Below are positions 1-10,166 of a DNA stretch of 64,000 nucleotides, in pieces. Numbering within the stretch: the first letter of the stretch is position 1; the number at the start of each line of letters is the position of its first letter. Origin of the DNA: Escallonia rubra (lineage: Eukaryota > Streptophyta > Magnoliopsida > Escalloniales > Escalloniaceae); contig JAVXUO010002001.1 of NCBI GenBank assembly GCA_033065855.1, forward strand, positions 1 through 64,000. Reading direction: 5' to 3'. The position numbers and the translations under genes were made by a program. The notes under the pieces were generated by a model. It was not told the origin of the DNA and searched no databases. It saw nothing but the letters and a program-made list of their open reading frames with translations.

Positions 1-650
1 TTCAGCGACAATTATTATCAGCACTTTTTAACGTCACTAAATAAAATTCATTAGACATATTTAGAGACGATTGATTGTCGTTATATAGGGAATATAAGTG
101 ATTCGTCCAATTAGGATAGTAGTCAATTTTTTTCCTTATTGGGGATTAAACAAAGTACCCACCCTTATCCCTACCCAATGTGGGATACATATTGACGCAT
201 ATATAAGTGTAACCTGAGATTATGTGATGATCAATAATATTGTGGACATTGATCCAACTAAATTATGGCGTGAGAGAATCATAACCCAAATTACAGGAAT
301 GCATGGTCATGCCATGAGGCTAAGAATCGAGAAATTCGATCCAAACTACGAGAATATAAGTTAGAGGTCATCTCTTTGATATCATAATAAAATCTGATTT
401 TTAACTCAAAAAGCATGTTTAAAAAAAGGATAATTCTTCCGGATATAAGAAATAGACCCACAACTTATTCTTAGCTGATGAGATATATATATATATATAT
501 ATACTTATTCTTAACATAAGTACCATCACGTAAAACGTGTTTTAAAAATAAAAAAAGAAGAAGAAGATGTTTTAGAACAAATTTGATAAAATAGGATTGG
601 AAAAGAGAATGCATTTGACTAACGCAAAGGGTACCTTTTGTGAGAAGCAA
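1..650. other. Gene-less AT-rich left edge
   Basis: No coding region is supported here. The first ~90 bases hold short inverted pieces around GCGACAA and TTGTCG, which could be the tail of a transposon cut by the window edge, but too little is present to name it. A (TA)n run lies near 483-503. Nothing else recognisable. Confidence 0.4.
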
Positions 651-1702
651 ATTCCTACTAGTACAATAAAGTTAACAATTCAGATGCGTGTGATCAGTGC
701 ATCAAAAGAGAGAAAGACAGGTGCCTATGGGGGGACAATCTACTTTCTCATAGTATATATAGGACATAACAATAACTTTCATTTACTCACACAAACACAC
801 ACACTTGGCTATTCGGAGTGAAGTAAGCTCGCCAGTTTTGACATTTGTTACACACCTTTTTTGACAATAAGAATAAACTAAAGTAAGCTAGGCCCACCCT
901 CTCCTGCATGTATCACGTTTTCACATGCAGTGAATCACTTTCATTTCTATCAGTTTCTAGCTTATTCTCGGTGTTCGCTTTCTCATTTCTTCTGCAAATT
1001 AAAGTAAGTTCTAAACTTTTTGACATTCTAGTCAAACCCGAGTTACTGTTTTACAACATACTCTTACTCTCTCTCTCTCTCTCTCTTCTCACGCATACGG
1101 AATCGCGAACACAACTAACTAGGAATAGATAGGAGCTATTTTTGTTTTCTACACATCCTAATATGCTATTTGATTCTCCTTTTTTTCACTAGAAAACTGT
1201 TATTCATCATTGAAAAGTAACTTTGTTCAATCCCACCTCCTTAAAACTATGTATACTTGATTCTGTTAGTGAATTTCTAGAGTCCAATGCATCGCGGGGG
1301 GGGGGGGGGGGGGGAATGATATGCAACATAACTAGATCGAGAGGCAATAACTAAAGACGTAAATAGAAGGGTACTTTATCCAAGCACGTGATGATCACCG
1401 TGCAGAAGAAGCACAAACACCAACATGTCCCAAAACGTGTTGGCATGTACATATCCAGAAACCAAGACATTTTGAGTTGGAAAATTTCAAAGAATCGCGG
1501 CCACCCTTCTCATAAATCCCTAGCAAGATGTTCATATGCACTATGCATCATGTTCAAAAGTACGTCCGTCACTGTGAGGTGATAACTCTGATTCCAGTAA
1601 ACAGTTGCAATCCCTCGGTAAACCTTAAAGTTTCGAGCTTTGATGCATCGCATTCATGTGGACCGCTTCAAGAAAAGGTCAAAATATGATGACTAGTGGT
1701 TA
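650..1702. repeat. Unit A upstream segment
   Basis: This stretch leads into the EXORDIUM-like pseudogene. Its right part (from ~920) is repeated closely at 41,551-42,303 before copy E, and its left part (650-880) resembles the segments near 6.0, 17.5, 23.5, 34.4 and 47.3 kb. It contains a (CT)n tract near 1071-1086. From about 1440 it is alignable by eye with the ACGT-rich segment at 6.85-7.15 kb of the same unit, so the unit contains an older internal duplication. Short ORFs here are not convincing genes. Confidence 0.6.
1296..1314. repeat. Poly-G tract of 19 bases
   Basis: An uninterrupted run of 19 G. The matching place in unit E (near 41,915) has only six G, so the run grew in copy A or is an assembly or sequencing artefact. 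It could fold as a G-quadruplex on this strand. Confidence 0.85.
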
Positions 1703-2865
1703 GTCATCCAGGTGGCTGTGGCTCCGGCCAACAAGAAGTCAAGGAAGCCTCCGACAATTAACGTGAAGATTGCGAGGCAAGTCGACGATGCTAAATATTC
1801 AGTGGGAAAGGTTGAGCCGTGGTTCTCTTGCAGGTCTTGTGAAGAAAGCCACAGACGGATTGCCTTCTGATACTGTGGCTTTCATATTTGCCGCGAAAGA
1901 TGTCAAGGGGGAAGATTCATGCTCAGAATTCTGCTACCTACATGGAAAAATTGGTTTATGATTCGCAACACTAGCCAAATTGTTTAGCACATGCATCGAT
2001 ACGCCTCCTAAAATTGATCTGTTTTGATATCATGTTAAAACAGTTAACTCAGAACCTGTTGAGCATCAATTATAATTAGCCTCACAAGGCTTGTTATATT
2101 ATGAAATGTCTATAATTATTTACCTCTTGTCTGAGATTGTATCTCAACAAAGAACGACATATATAACGCTTGTAAATCACACTCACGAATTGGTTGTCAA
2201 CAACGGACCCCCATTTAAATTAATTTAAATTATTTCTGATATTGTAATGTAAATTAACAAAAAATAGCTTACAAACTGTGATTTAAGAACAAAAAAATTA
2301 GAGATGTAGCCGAATTAATTCGAAGTTAGGTGTAAGAATCGTAATTTAGACAGAAAGATTCTTAATTTAGGTTTTCCCTTTATTGCATGCACCGAATTTG
2401 CATGTTTGATCATGCAACTAACTTGATAACTATTTCATCGTTGGTTAAATATTGATTTGCAATGTTTGGAAACTTGAAAAAATGCAGGGAAGCAGGCGTT
2501 CATTGTGGTTGTGGACCCAGTAGTGGAATGCCCAGCTAGGGGGGGGGGGGGGGGTGTCAGTGTGTGTGGCCTTTTCATCTTACATCAGGAAACATAATGG
2601 CGCTGAGTCCACCAGTGGCGAGGAAAGTGCAGATGTTATGGTCATTCACTTTGCCCCGACCTTGGCTGCGACTGTAACGAATCCTTATGATACTGTTTTG
2701 GGGTTTTCGGCTCGGGCGCTTTTCCATGATACAGAGCGCGGCAGGGTTCACATTGATCCCAAGAATGGCGTCGTCGGCTTCAATGCGCACGGGTTGAACC
2801 ACATCAATTACTTGTTACCAGCCGTTTGGGATCTTAATGATTCTTCCCGCTCAACCACCGTGTGA
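1703..2865 (+). pseudogene. EXORDIUM-like (PHI-1 family) pseudogene, copy A
   Basis: EXORDIUM proteins are secreted apoplastic proteins tied to brassinosteroid-promoted cell expansion. The signal peptide and about the first third are missing. Recognisable blocks in order: IARQVDDAKYSVGK at ~1771-1812 (family: GKQ..DE.YSLGK); a Leu-rich block ending in KGEDSCSEFCYLHG by 1950 (family: ..FC...CG.HG); KQAFIVVVDPVVECPAR at ~2490-2537 (family: VGN....CPGQC); and VTNPYDTVLGF, VGFNAHGLN, YLLPAVWD to the stop at 2865. The first two blocks are one frame apart, ~530 bp of non-coding sequence separates the second and third, and a 16-G run breaks the frame after CPAR. EXORDIUM genes usually lack introns, so the gap may be an insertion or a gained intron (acceptor AATGCAG at ~2482-2488). 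It converges with the NCS-like gene. Confidence 0.75.
2539..2554. repeat. Poly-G tract of 16 bases inside the EXORDIUM-like pseudogene
   Basis: A run of 16 G just after the codons for CPAR. Copies B, D and E have AGGTGTGTG here, so the run is private to copy A and shifts the frame. Possible assembly artefact or homopolymer expansion. Confidence 0.85.
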
Positions 2866-3047
2866 TACATACGAACTCTACTACTACATACGTACGTGAT
2901 CATATAAATTGGCTAAGGGAGGGTATGTTATGGACAATACTTAATTCACTCATGTGTCCGCTTCATCCTTGATAAGACTTATTTACTACTGACGGTTCAA
3001 ATACAATTATCAGCTCTGATGAGGCAGCAATTCGACATGAGAAGAGC

Positions 3048-3260
3048 TTGTTGAGAAATTTCAGTAGTAATAGGGCCCAAAACTGTTCCCAAAATGCATC
3101 TCTGCCAGATGATATTTGTAAAACACTCTTGATCGATCCACATACTTTTGTTAATCAAACTATCACAATCTTATTAGATGATGGAACCAAAATTCGGGAC
3201 AACCGAATATTGATCTTATTACACGATGGAACCGAAGTAGAAGTGACGAGAGGCTGCTAG
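3048..3260 (+). CDS. Small conserved ORF of unknown function, unit A
   Basis: A 70-codon ORF between the two convergent genes; related ORFs of 64 codons occur in B, D and E. The apparent start codon is TTG, so a plant start is not evident and it may be an exon or untranslated sequence. The product holds a repeated pattern, ILLDDGTKIR then ILLHDGTEVE, reflecting a short direct repeat in the DNA. Insertions relative to the other copies leave the downstream frame intact, a weak hint of coding. It could equally be a 3' untranslated part of the EXORDIUM-like gene. I do not recognise it. Confidence 0.25.
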   Translation: MLRNFSSNRAQNCSQNASLPDDICKTLLIDPHTFVNQTITILLDDGTKIRDNRILILLHDGTEVEVTRGC

Positions 3261-3315
3261 AAAGCAAGGCCAATTATGTAGCAGAAAAGGGGACTACATT
3301 TCGTTCATGACTTGA

Positions 3316-5013
3316 TTAAACATTTGTTTTTTGTTTGATCAGATAGGCAGCGACATCTTTCATGATATTTACGCTTCCTGTAATAGTAGCTTTTCCAATA
3401 TTATCAAGGGCCTCTTCCTTGATTGTATACTCGATTGTCGTTCTAGTGATGCATGAATCTTTTGTCTTTGGTATGCATTCAAACCGGATCCGGTACAGAG
3501 TGAATCCGTAATCTAGATGACCTCGTTCGGTTACTTCTGTTTCTTTGACCAGCTTCTCATTATCAACCTTGGTAAACCTCTCCTTAAAATAGGATCCTAG
3601 TTCATGCAAAAGGCAATTTCAATGAAGAAGAGGGTGGTGAGAAGCACAATAAAGAAGAATTTAATAAGTTTCACTTGAACTGTGTGTAGAATGGCATGAA
3701 ATCTTCTAAGGTTACGTAAATTTTCTTTTTGCACCCTCAATTACAATAATTTTAAAAAGTTGACGTGCATGCTACCTTATCAACAGAAGAAAAAAAAAAA
3801 CTCATAAAAATTAATAATTGAAAGGAGATTGACCATTAGTTGATAAAACTCTAGACATGATGTCACAGACTAGACCTGCTTCTATTCATTAGCAAATGTA
3901 TGTATTGTTGCTTCCAAATGATTATAATGGTCGAACTAGAGCCGTGCTACGATAATTTGTACTTATCACAAAAGGGTGTTGAGGCTCATATTGGAGTGAA
4001 AAATGGAAAAAGTGAACAACTAAACCGAAGAATTAGGTACTAGAAAATTTATCATATATAGTTATCGATAATATATGTATTACTTTTGTCTTCTAGTGAT
4101 AAAACATCCATTTATATTTTGTACTAGTCAAAATACTATTTTGTACTGATTGTACCGGTCGAGATGACTAAAACTATATACTGACCAAGATAATGTGCTT
4201 TGTACCGGTTTCTTAAAAAAATGTAAGAGTTACAAATTTTATTTGGCAATTTAGTAAATTAATCATATAAAGACAATATAGAAAAAAGCCATTATAACTA
4301 TATCAAAACCTTTGTAGCCTCTTCCTCATTATACTAATTATAATTTGCAGTATCTTTCTTGGTATGTCTTTAATCTCCGTCACAATTTTCAGTTTACTTT
4401 AACTTTTCCGCTTCGCTTTGATTTACTTAATCGTTAGAAGCATTAATTAGATTCTTTCATATAGACAATGTACTCTTTCACACACACAATCACACACACA
4501 CACACAATTTCTTGAATCCAAAGAAGTTATATCTTAACAAAGTAGTGCTTCTTCCGGAACGGACAACTCATTTTGGTGTGATCTTTACTGGACTATAAAA
4601 TTCTAAGCAATTTGATTCTTACATTTTTTCTTAATTTTGCTGATGAATTAGTATTATGTATGTAAATAATTCACAAAAAATTCAAGACAATATCGAGACG
4701 ATACCGATACCGTTATGTACCATTTTACGAAAAAGGCTAGTATATACTCGAGTACGAATTAAACGGGGACATAAAGCAATATTGTATACCGTCTGAACTA
4801 GTATTTTTGCAGATGCTTCCCTCTCCATCACCTTCTACAATTTCAACCTTTGCCAGGTACTTGGGAACAGTGACATTTTTCAGATCAACCGTGCCATATA
4901 GTTTCCATGCTTCTGTTGCTGGCACGTCTACTTCCATCTCAGTAGAAACTGATCCCCACGTTTTGATAGCTGCAACTGGGCTGACGGCATGAGGCCGGCG
5001 GCGGAGCTTGGAA
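3316..5013 (-). pseudogene. S-norcoclaurine-synthase-like (Bet v 1/PR-10) pseudogene, copy A
   Basis: Two main exons remain on the minus strand. The last exon, 3596 to 3316, codes YFKERFTKVDNEKLVKETE..LDYGFTLYRIRFE..DSCITRTTIEY and ends AYLIKQKTNV. The middle exon, 5013 to 4790, codes GSVSTEMEVDVPATEAWKLYG and VEIVEGDGEGS. The 1193-bp intron (3597-4789) begins GTATAC, ends CTAG and splits a Gly codon as in the other copies. One extra A near 4989 shifts the N-terminal frame of the middle exon relative to copies C-E. The 24-nt first exon is cut in two by a 427-bp insertion (5143-5569). Bet v 1 proteins bind small hydrophobic ligands; some relatives condense dopamine and 4-hydroxyphenylacetaldehyde. 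This copy should not give a normal protein. Confidence 0.75.
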
Positions 5014-5142
5014 CTGGTAAGTAGCAAAAAGGGAAAAAAGGAGTAGATTAACAACGGGGATTTATATATTCAGGGTTCTCGTATACATGCGCGGACTAGT
5101 TACAGTCTGCAAATGGAAACTTCACGTGCAGTTTGTCACCGA

Positions 5143-5569
5143 GCTTACGCTTAGTCAGCAGTGAATATTTCCTTGTCTTTAACACCTTCAGGGATGATGA
5201 TTTTGGCATGACCCCTCCCCCAATTATCGACGAACTTGATTTCAGACTCTGCAATTTCATTTCTACTTTAGTATGATAAACTTGACATTTACCTTTTTCT
5301 TGTACTAAGTACCAAACTGCATGGTTCTTCAATCTTATTATCTTAATATATGAGTAGTGAATGCCAGCTACTTTTTTTACTAAGCAGTGGGAACATTTAT
5401 AGTTTGAACGCAGATTGTGATCGAACACAACTGATGTTTATGGTAAAACATGATTATACCGAGCTAAATGATACTGGAGAAATGTTGGGTCGGGAAGAAG
5501 CTACAGCAGTTGGATTCTAGAAAGGAACACTGGAGAGGAAAGGCCCACGAGCGAAGCATGTCATTCCGA
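5143..5569 (-). other. 427-bp insertion in first exon of NCS-like copy A, flanked by CCGA
   Basis: In copies C, D and E the bases on either side are contiguous inside the codons for MEIGDKLQ. In A they are parted by 427 bp, with CCGA at 5139-5142 and again at 5566-5569, which looks like a 4-bp target duplication or microhomology. The minus strand reads KIIIPEGVKDKEIFTAD followed by a stop at 5151-5153, which looks like the end of a real protein, with intron-like sequence before it. I do not recognise the protein or see terminal repeats. It may be a captured gene piece. Confidence 0.5.
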
Positions 5570-5760
5570 TCTCCATGCTGATCGATGTGTGTGTAACTTG
5601 AAGAGGAGAAGGATAAGCAACAGGTCGGCCTTGGATAGGGAGCTGCAGCAATTGATGCTTTGAGATTTTAGCAAGTATACGGTATATATGTAGACCGCAA
5701 GTGTTGCTTCAACACTTCTTCAAAGAACTTAATGTGATGCGGCATGCATGTGGACCAAAA
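5570..5760 (-). promoter_or_regulatory. Promoter region of NCS-like copy A, displaced
   Basis: Conserved block found upstream of all five NCS-like copies. The ATG of the split first exon is at 5574-5576 (minus strand). A TATA-like GTATATATG lies at 5682-5690, about 105 bases upstream of that ATG, as in C, D and E. The coding part is separated from it by the 427-bp insertion. Confidence 0.5.
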
Positions 5761-6340
5761 TTATCTGAAGCTCCTTGTCGATAAACTCAGGGACCCTATG
5801 TTTACCATTTTTGTTTTTTATTTTTTTGTAATGATAACGAAAAAGATGTTTTTTAATGTTTATTTTTATAATTTTCTGTTTTCAATTTAAATACAATTAC
5901 TCGAATAGTGTCAAAATTTTAAAAACACCTTGGAGGTGTTTTCAATTTTTTTCAACCAAAATTAACTCAATGTCAGAAAAAGTAATTAAATTTTTTTTTG
6001 GTAAAAATGATAAAAGTAACTAAAATTTTGATATGCATAGAAAGAAATAGAAACAGGTGTGTATGGCACAGAGGATCAGGACAAAATGGGAGGGGAACAT
6101 TTCCCCAGATATTATCTACTTTCTCATGTTCTAGTATTTACCTTTCCTTTATTCGTACATTGCAAAAAATTGTCATGTACCTGCGGCAAATAAAATTTGC
6201 TAGAGATTTGGGCTCTCGTAGCTGCGGCAATATGACCACGTGCATATTTGAATAATGAAAATTTGTAATTATATAACAAAAATCGTACATAATACATCTC
6301 ACAGTGTTTCACGACGTCTTCAGTGTCCGACATGTCAATC
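5761..6340. repeat. Segment between NCS-like promoter and ACGT-rich segment, unit A (shortened)
   Basis: Starts like the matching segments of B-E (AT-rich, TGATAACGAAAAAGAT motif), then jumps at about 6020 to a sequence that in the other units lies over 1 kb further on (TTTTGATATGCAT and GGTGTGTATGG). The Stowaway remnant and most of the (AAT)n area are therefore missing here, most simply by deletion. No gene seen. Confidence 0.55.
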
Positions 6341-7758
6341 ACTTTCATTTCAATTAGCTTTTAGCTTATACTCGGTGATCACTTTCTCATTTCCTTTGCA
6401 AATTAAAGCATGGCCTAAACTTTTTGACATCCTAATTAATCTGAATTACCGTTTTACAAGATACATACAAACAAAAATAATCTCTATCTCTCTTTCTCTC
6501 TCGCACTCACACACACACACATGCACACACTCTCTAACGCACAGAGAATCATAAACGCAACTAGTAAGAGGTAGATGCTATTTTTCTTTTCTCATTAGAT
6601 AACCGTTACTTATATCGTTAAAAAAGTAATTTGTTTTTAAATTCTAACTCCTTAAAATTATATAATATATACTTCTTATGAACTTTTTAAGCCCAACGCA
6701 TCATTGGGTGGTATGCAACATAAGTAGATCGACGACAATTAGGAGCAAACAAGAAGTACAATAATTAAAGACGTTGACAGAGGGGGGCACTATACAAGCA
6801 CATGGCTATCAATCAATGTGCAGAAACAGCAGAGACACCCATCATTCCCACGAAGAAACCAAGACATTTTTGGGTTGGCAAAATGCAAAAAAATCACGGC
6901 CACACTTCTCATAAATTACTGAAAGATGTTCACATGCAGTATGAATCATTTTCACAAATACAGACATCAATAACGCGTCTTATCACTTGTCCATTCACAA
7001 TCACAGTACGTAGTAGCCCCACGTAAAAGTTGCAATCCCTCGGTAAATATCGAAGTGTCGAGATTTGATGCATCACATTCACGTGAACTGTTGTACATTT
7101 GCCATGTTTACCTTGTCCAGTTTTAGCTCGTTATTATTTAGGTGTACCTACTAGTGGTTAGCCATCAAGTCGCAGCGTCCAACCTAACAACATTTCGTAC
7201 TCGGTACATAAACTTGTTTATTTTTCATCGTGTTCATCATGTACATCCCGGCACTTTATAGACACACGGTCTGCTTGTGGTGTCTTTATACTATAGACAT
7301 ATATGCCAATGCACATCAATGACGTGCCTGCACGCGCAACCGTGTGACAACAGAGTGCAGCAGCGTGCTAGTGTGCCCGTCGTCGTGCATGGCAAAGTGC
7401 CCACTTGTCCAACTCGGCTCCTAGCCTTGCTTCACTTGTATAAATGTGGTCACCGTCGAGAATAGTTTTACCTGCAGTCATAACCATCCTGTTACATGTA
7501 CTTAGTGACGTAATTTTTAACAAGTAGGACACTTTTTTGGTCAAGAGCTATTGCTAAATTTAGCGATTAAGTTCCTCTTTTGGTTACAAAGCATTTAACA
7601 ATGACAGAGGAGGCGGTCCTGTTAGAATTTTTTGTATCGTTAATCCTCACGTTAGCAGAACACATTTACAAGTTGACTCGATCAAAGAAATATAAATCTA
7701 TCAAGTGATGAGCACATTCACGTATATAAAGTAACTTATATTTACGTGCAATCTTATC
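6341..7758. repeat. ACGT-rich, promoter-like segment, unit A
   Basis: Repeated in C (26.3-27.5 kb), D (35.2-36.2 kb) and E (50.3-51.5 kb). It holds a CT/CA microsatellite near 6482-6535, several ACGT cores (CACGTGAACTG, CCCCACGTA) of the kind bound by bZIP/bHLH factors, and TATA-like stretches. Near 7,492-7,512 it keeps the uninterrupted target site of a hAT element present in C and E. No convincing coding region; short ORFs differ between copies. Confidence 0.5.
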
Positions 7759-8881
7759 ATTTTGATAACACGGATATATATATAAAAAACTAGAGTTAAA
7801 CAATTACAACCAAGTTCCGATTATCTTCCAACTGAGACAACAAAAAGGAAGAGGATGGAACAAAGCCAAATAGGTCGTAAGCAAAAGCGTTCGCAGCAAG
7901 GTTGTGAGCTGCCCGGTTCTTCTCTCTATGAATGTGCATAGCTTCCCAGCATGGGATCTTGGCCAAGAGAGCATGAAGTTCGAGAATGGTATCTCTACAT
8001 CTCCAGGGAATGCATAGGAGGTGGTTTGTAATGAGGTTAACAATTGTTTCAGCATCTCCTTCCAAAATCACGAAGTTCTTCGATAGTTCCACCGCTTTTC
8101 GAATGGCCATTAGCGCTGCGAGAGCCTCTGCTTCCTCAGCATTCCCACATTGGGCTTTTGCAGTGTACCCAAATTCACAACTACCATTCTCATTCCTACA
8201 GATCATTGCCAAGCTTGCCTCCGAGCCTCTAAAGGCCGCATCGAAATTAATCTTAATCCAACCAAAGGGTGGTGGCGACCAACAACTGGAAACACACCTG
8301 GCTGGGTTAGATTTGCTGAAAGCTTCAACTAGCTCATGAGTTTCTTTGTTGATTGATTTTGCCAAACGGATCACATTGATGCCAAAACCTTCATGAATCA
8401 TTTTGTTGCGCTGGAACCAAACAAGATCCATAAGGGTAGCTGCAAAAATAGAATACTCCATTTGGTCATTCACAGATAATCCCGGGCATTCAAGCATAGC
8501 CAACAACCAGTCAGCAGGACGCGATGATGGTTGAGGAGGTCTGAATCCCAATCTCGATTTGAGCCAAAGAAGACGCGAGACGCTGCATTCAATGAATAAG
8601 TGAGAGGTTGTTTCTGGGATGTCGCCACACAGAGGGCACATGATGTCCGGCGAAACGGATGGAAAATGCAGAATTGGTTTGATTGGTAAAATGCTCCAAG
8701 CTATCCTCCAGATTAGGATTTTATGCCTCTCTCTGATTTTTGCTTTCCATAGTTTTTTCCAAAAGAGATGAGGGAATCCAGCGTTATGAGTGAACTTCTG
8801 TTTGTTTGCTTCCAAGTATGCTGATTTCGTGGTGAAGAAACCTGAGCGGTTTGGAGTCCAAGCTATCAAATCTTGGGTTTG
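7759..8881 (-). mobile_element. L1-type LINE, 5'-truncated (zinc knuckle plus RNase H end)
   Basis: Comparison with C, D and E shows these ~1123 bp are extra between CTTATC and TTGGTGC. The minus-strand ORF (stop at 7796) codes the end of a plant LINE second ORF. First comes a zf-RVT region: FWKKLWKAKIRERHKILIWR, MCPLCGDIPETTSHLFIEC, LLWLKSR. Then an RVT_3 RNase H-like domain: KINFDAAF, AEEAEALAAL, LEGDAETIV and the late HIHREKNRAAHNLA, so the acidic D..E..D residues are visible. The reverse transcriptase and endonuclease parts are absent, typical of incomplete target-primed insertion. The ORF's first ~14 codons come from flanking unit DNA. No clear poly(A) tail or target duplication was found; a (TA)n-rich end lies at 7770-7785. 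No reading-frame break in the remaining part. Confidence 0.9.
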
Positions 8882-9255
8882 TTGGTGCTTCACGTCCCAA
8901 CCTACCATATATTGTTTCAACTATTAACTTGAACCTATGATGCAAATGTTAGTGGAATACAAGTTATTAGTATTCACAAAAGTTTGGATTTCATTGCAAA
9001 CAAGCTCATATATAATTGGCCGACAAATGATTAAAATTGCGTCAATTACAAAACTGTTTCTTTTGGTTTACACGGTGTTGTAAGTTTCTTTGAGTATTTT
9101 TAACTTTGACAAAATTATCTCTTTTATTTTAACAAATAATTATAAATCAATCCAAAATCATATCTCATCGACTTTCAGGCTTAACAATTCAAAATGCACA
9201 ACACGTGCCCTTTCTCAATTAGCAAATTGGCACAATCACTACAACCCCTACCACA
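8882..9255. repeat. AT-rich unit segment, unit A
   Basis: Matches 28,345-28,690, 36,865-37,205 and 63,605-63,960. No coding region is supported. It ends with CTACCACA, the left target duplication of the following hAT element. Confidence 0.6.
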
Positions 9256-10166
9256 TAGGGATGGCAATTAGATCCGCACCTGGCGGATTTCCGCCCCGTT
9301 AAGAGCGGGTTTTTTTTACTTTGACGGGGCTATGGGGCGGGTATGTTATTTTTTTTTAAAATCCGTAGCGGGTTAGGGTCGGGTATTGTATTTTATGTAA
9401 TCCGCCCCGGTATCCGACCCGCTCCGTGACCCGTACCAGCCCCGTTATGCTTACCATATGCACCAAATAATCTCAGCCGTCCATCCATTTTTATATATAT
9501 AGTCCCTTAAGCCCTAAATGTTTCAATCTTCTCATTACTCCTCCGACCAACCGTCAGCGCCTCATTGGCTCCTTCTTTCTCCCTCTCCCCAGCAAATCGT
9601 CGGCGTCCACCTCCAGTTCGGTGACCACCGTTCAGCTCTCCCCCACACCGTCGGCGTCAACCTCAAACTCGGCGACCACTGTACACCTCCCTGCACCATC
9701 GACGTTCACCTCAACCTCGGGGACCACCATCCACCGTCAACCGTCCATCATCCAACTTTTAATCCTTCGCGATCTGTCACTTGAATCTTGATCCAGCTTT
9801 CAATCCTTGTCACTTGTTATGGTTTTGTGGTCGAATTGTAGCCTTTTAGTAATTGTTCTTTTTTCGATTTTGTGATTGAATATTTAATTAGTCAGTGTTT
9901 TTTGCGGTGATGAATTGTGAGAACAGTAGTGGTTCCATGGAGAGAAAACTAAAAAACATACAGATTACCTGAAAACGGAGTTTTGAGTGCCACAAGAGAA
10001 GGGCGGGGCGGATTGGGGCGGGGACGGGTTTTTCAAACTTTGAGAGGATCGGTTATGGTATTGTATTTACATAACCTGGTGGCGGGACGGAGTGGTGTTA
10101 AAAGGCTATCAGGGCAGGTGCGGGTTTTATAAGATCCGCATCCGACCCACCCCATTGCAATCCCTA
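9256..10166. mobile_element. hAT-type non-autonomous element, 911 bp, with 8-bp target duplication
   Basis: Starts TAGGGATGGCAAT and ends ATTGCAATCCCTA (inverted repeats with one mismatch), flanked by perfect 8-bp duplications CTACCACA at 9248-9255 and 10167-10174. Units C, D and E have the uninterrupted site. The ends are rich in GGCGGG/CCCGCC, a known feature of plant hAT elements with this terminus. No transposase is encoded. The middle (9490-9790) looks like gene sequence: TTATATATATAG, then an 88-codon ORF from ATG 9518 with three degenerate repeats around VGVHLQFGDH. It may be captured host DNA. Confidence 0.85.

Noticed and set aside
1-90. CACTA subterminal repeats at the left edge
   Set aside because: Short GCGACAA-like pieces recall CACTA ends, but no CACTACAAGAAAA terminus or repeated unit is visible in the window.
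4807-4992. Plus-strand ORFs over NCS-like exon 2 (also in the other copies)
   Set aside because: Mirror frames of the real minus-strand exon; the Bet v 1 match and splice signals are on minus.
5096-5428. 110-codon minus ORF upstream of NCS-like copy A as an extra exon
   Set aside because: Most of it lies inside the 427-bp insertion absent from the other copies; only the last codons belong to the gene.
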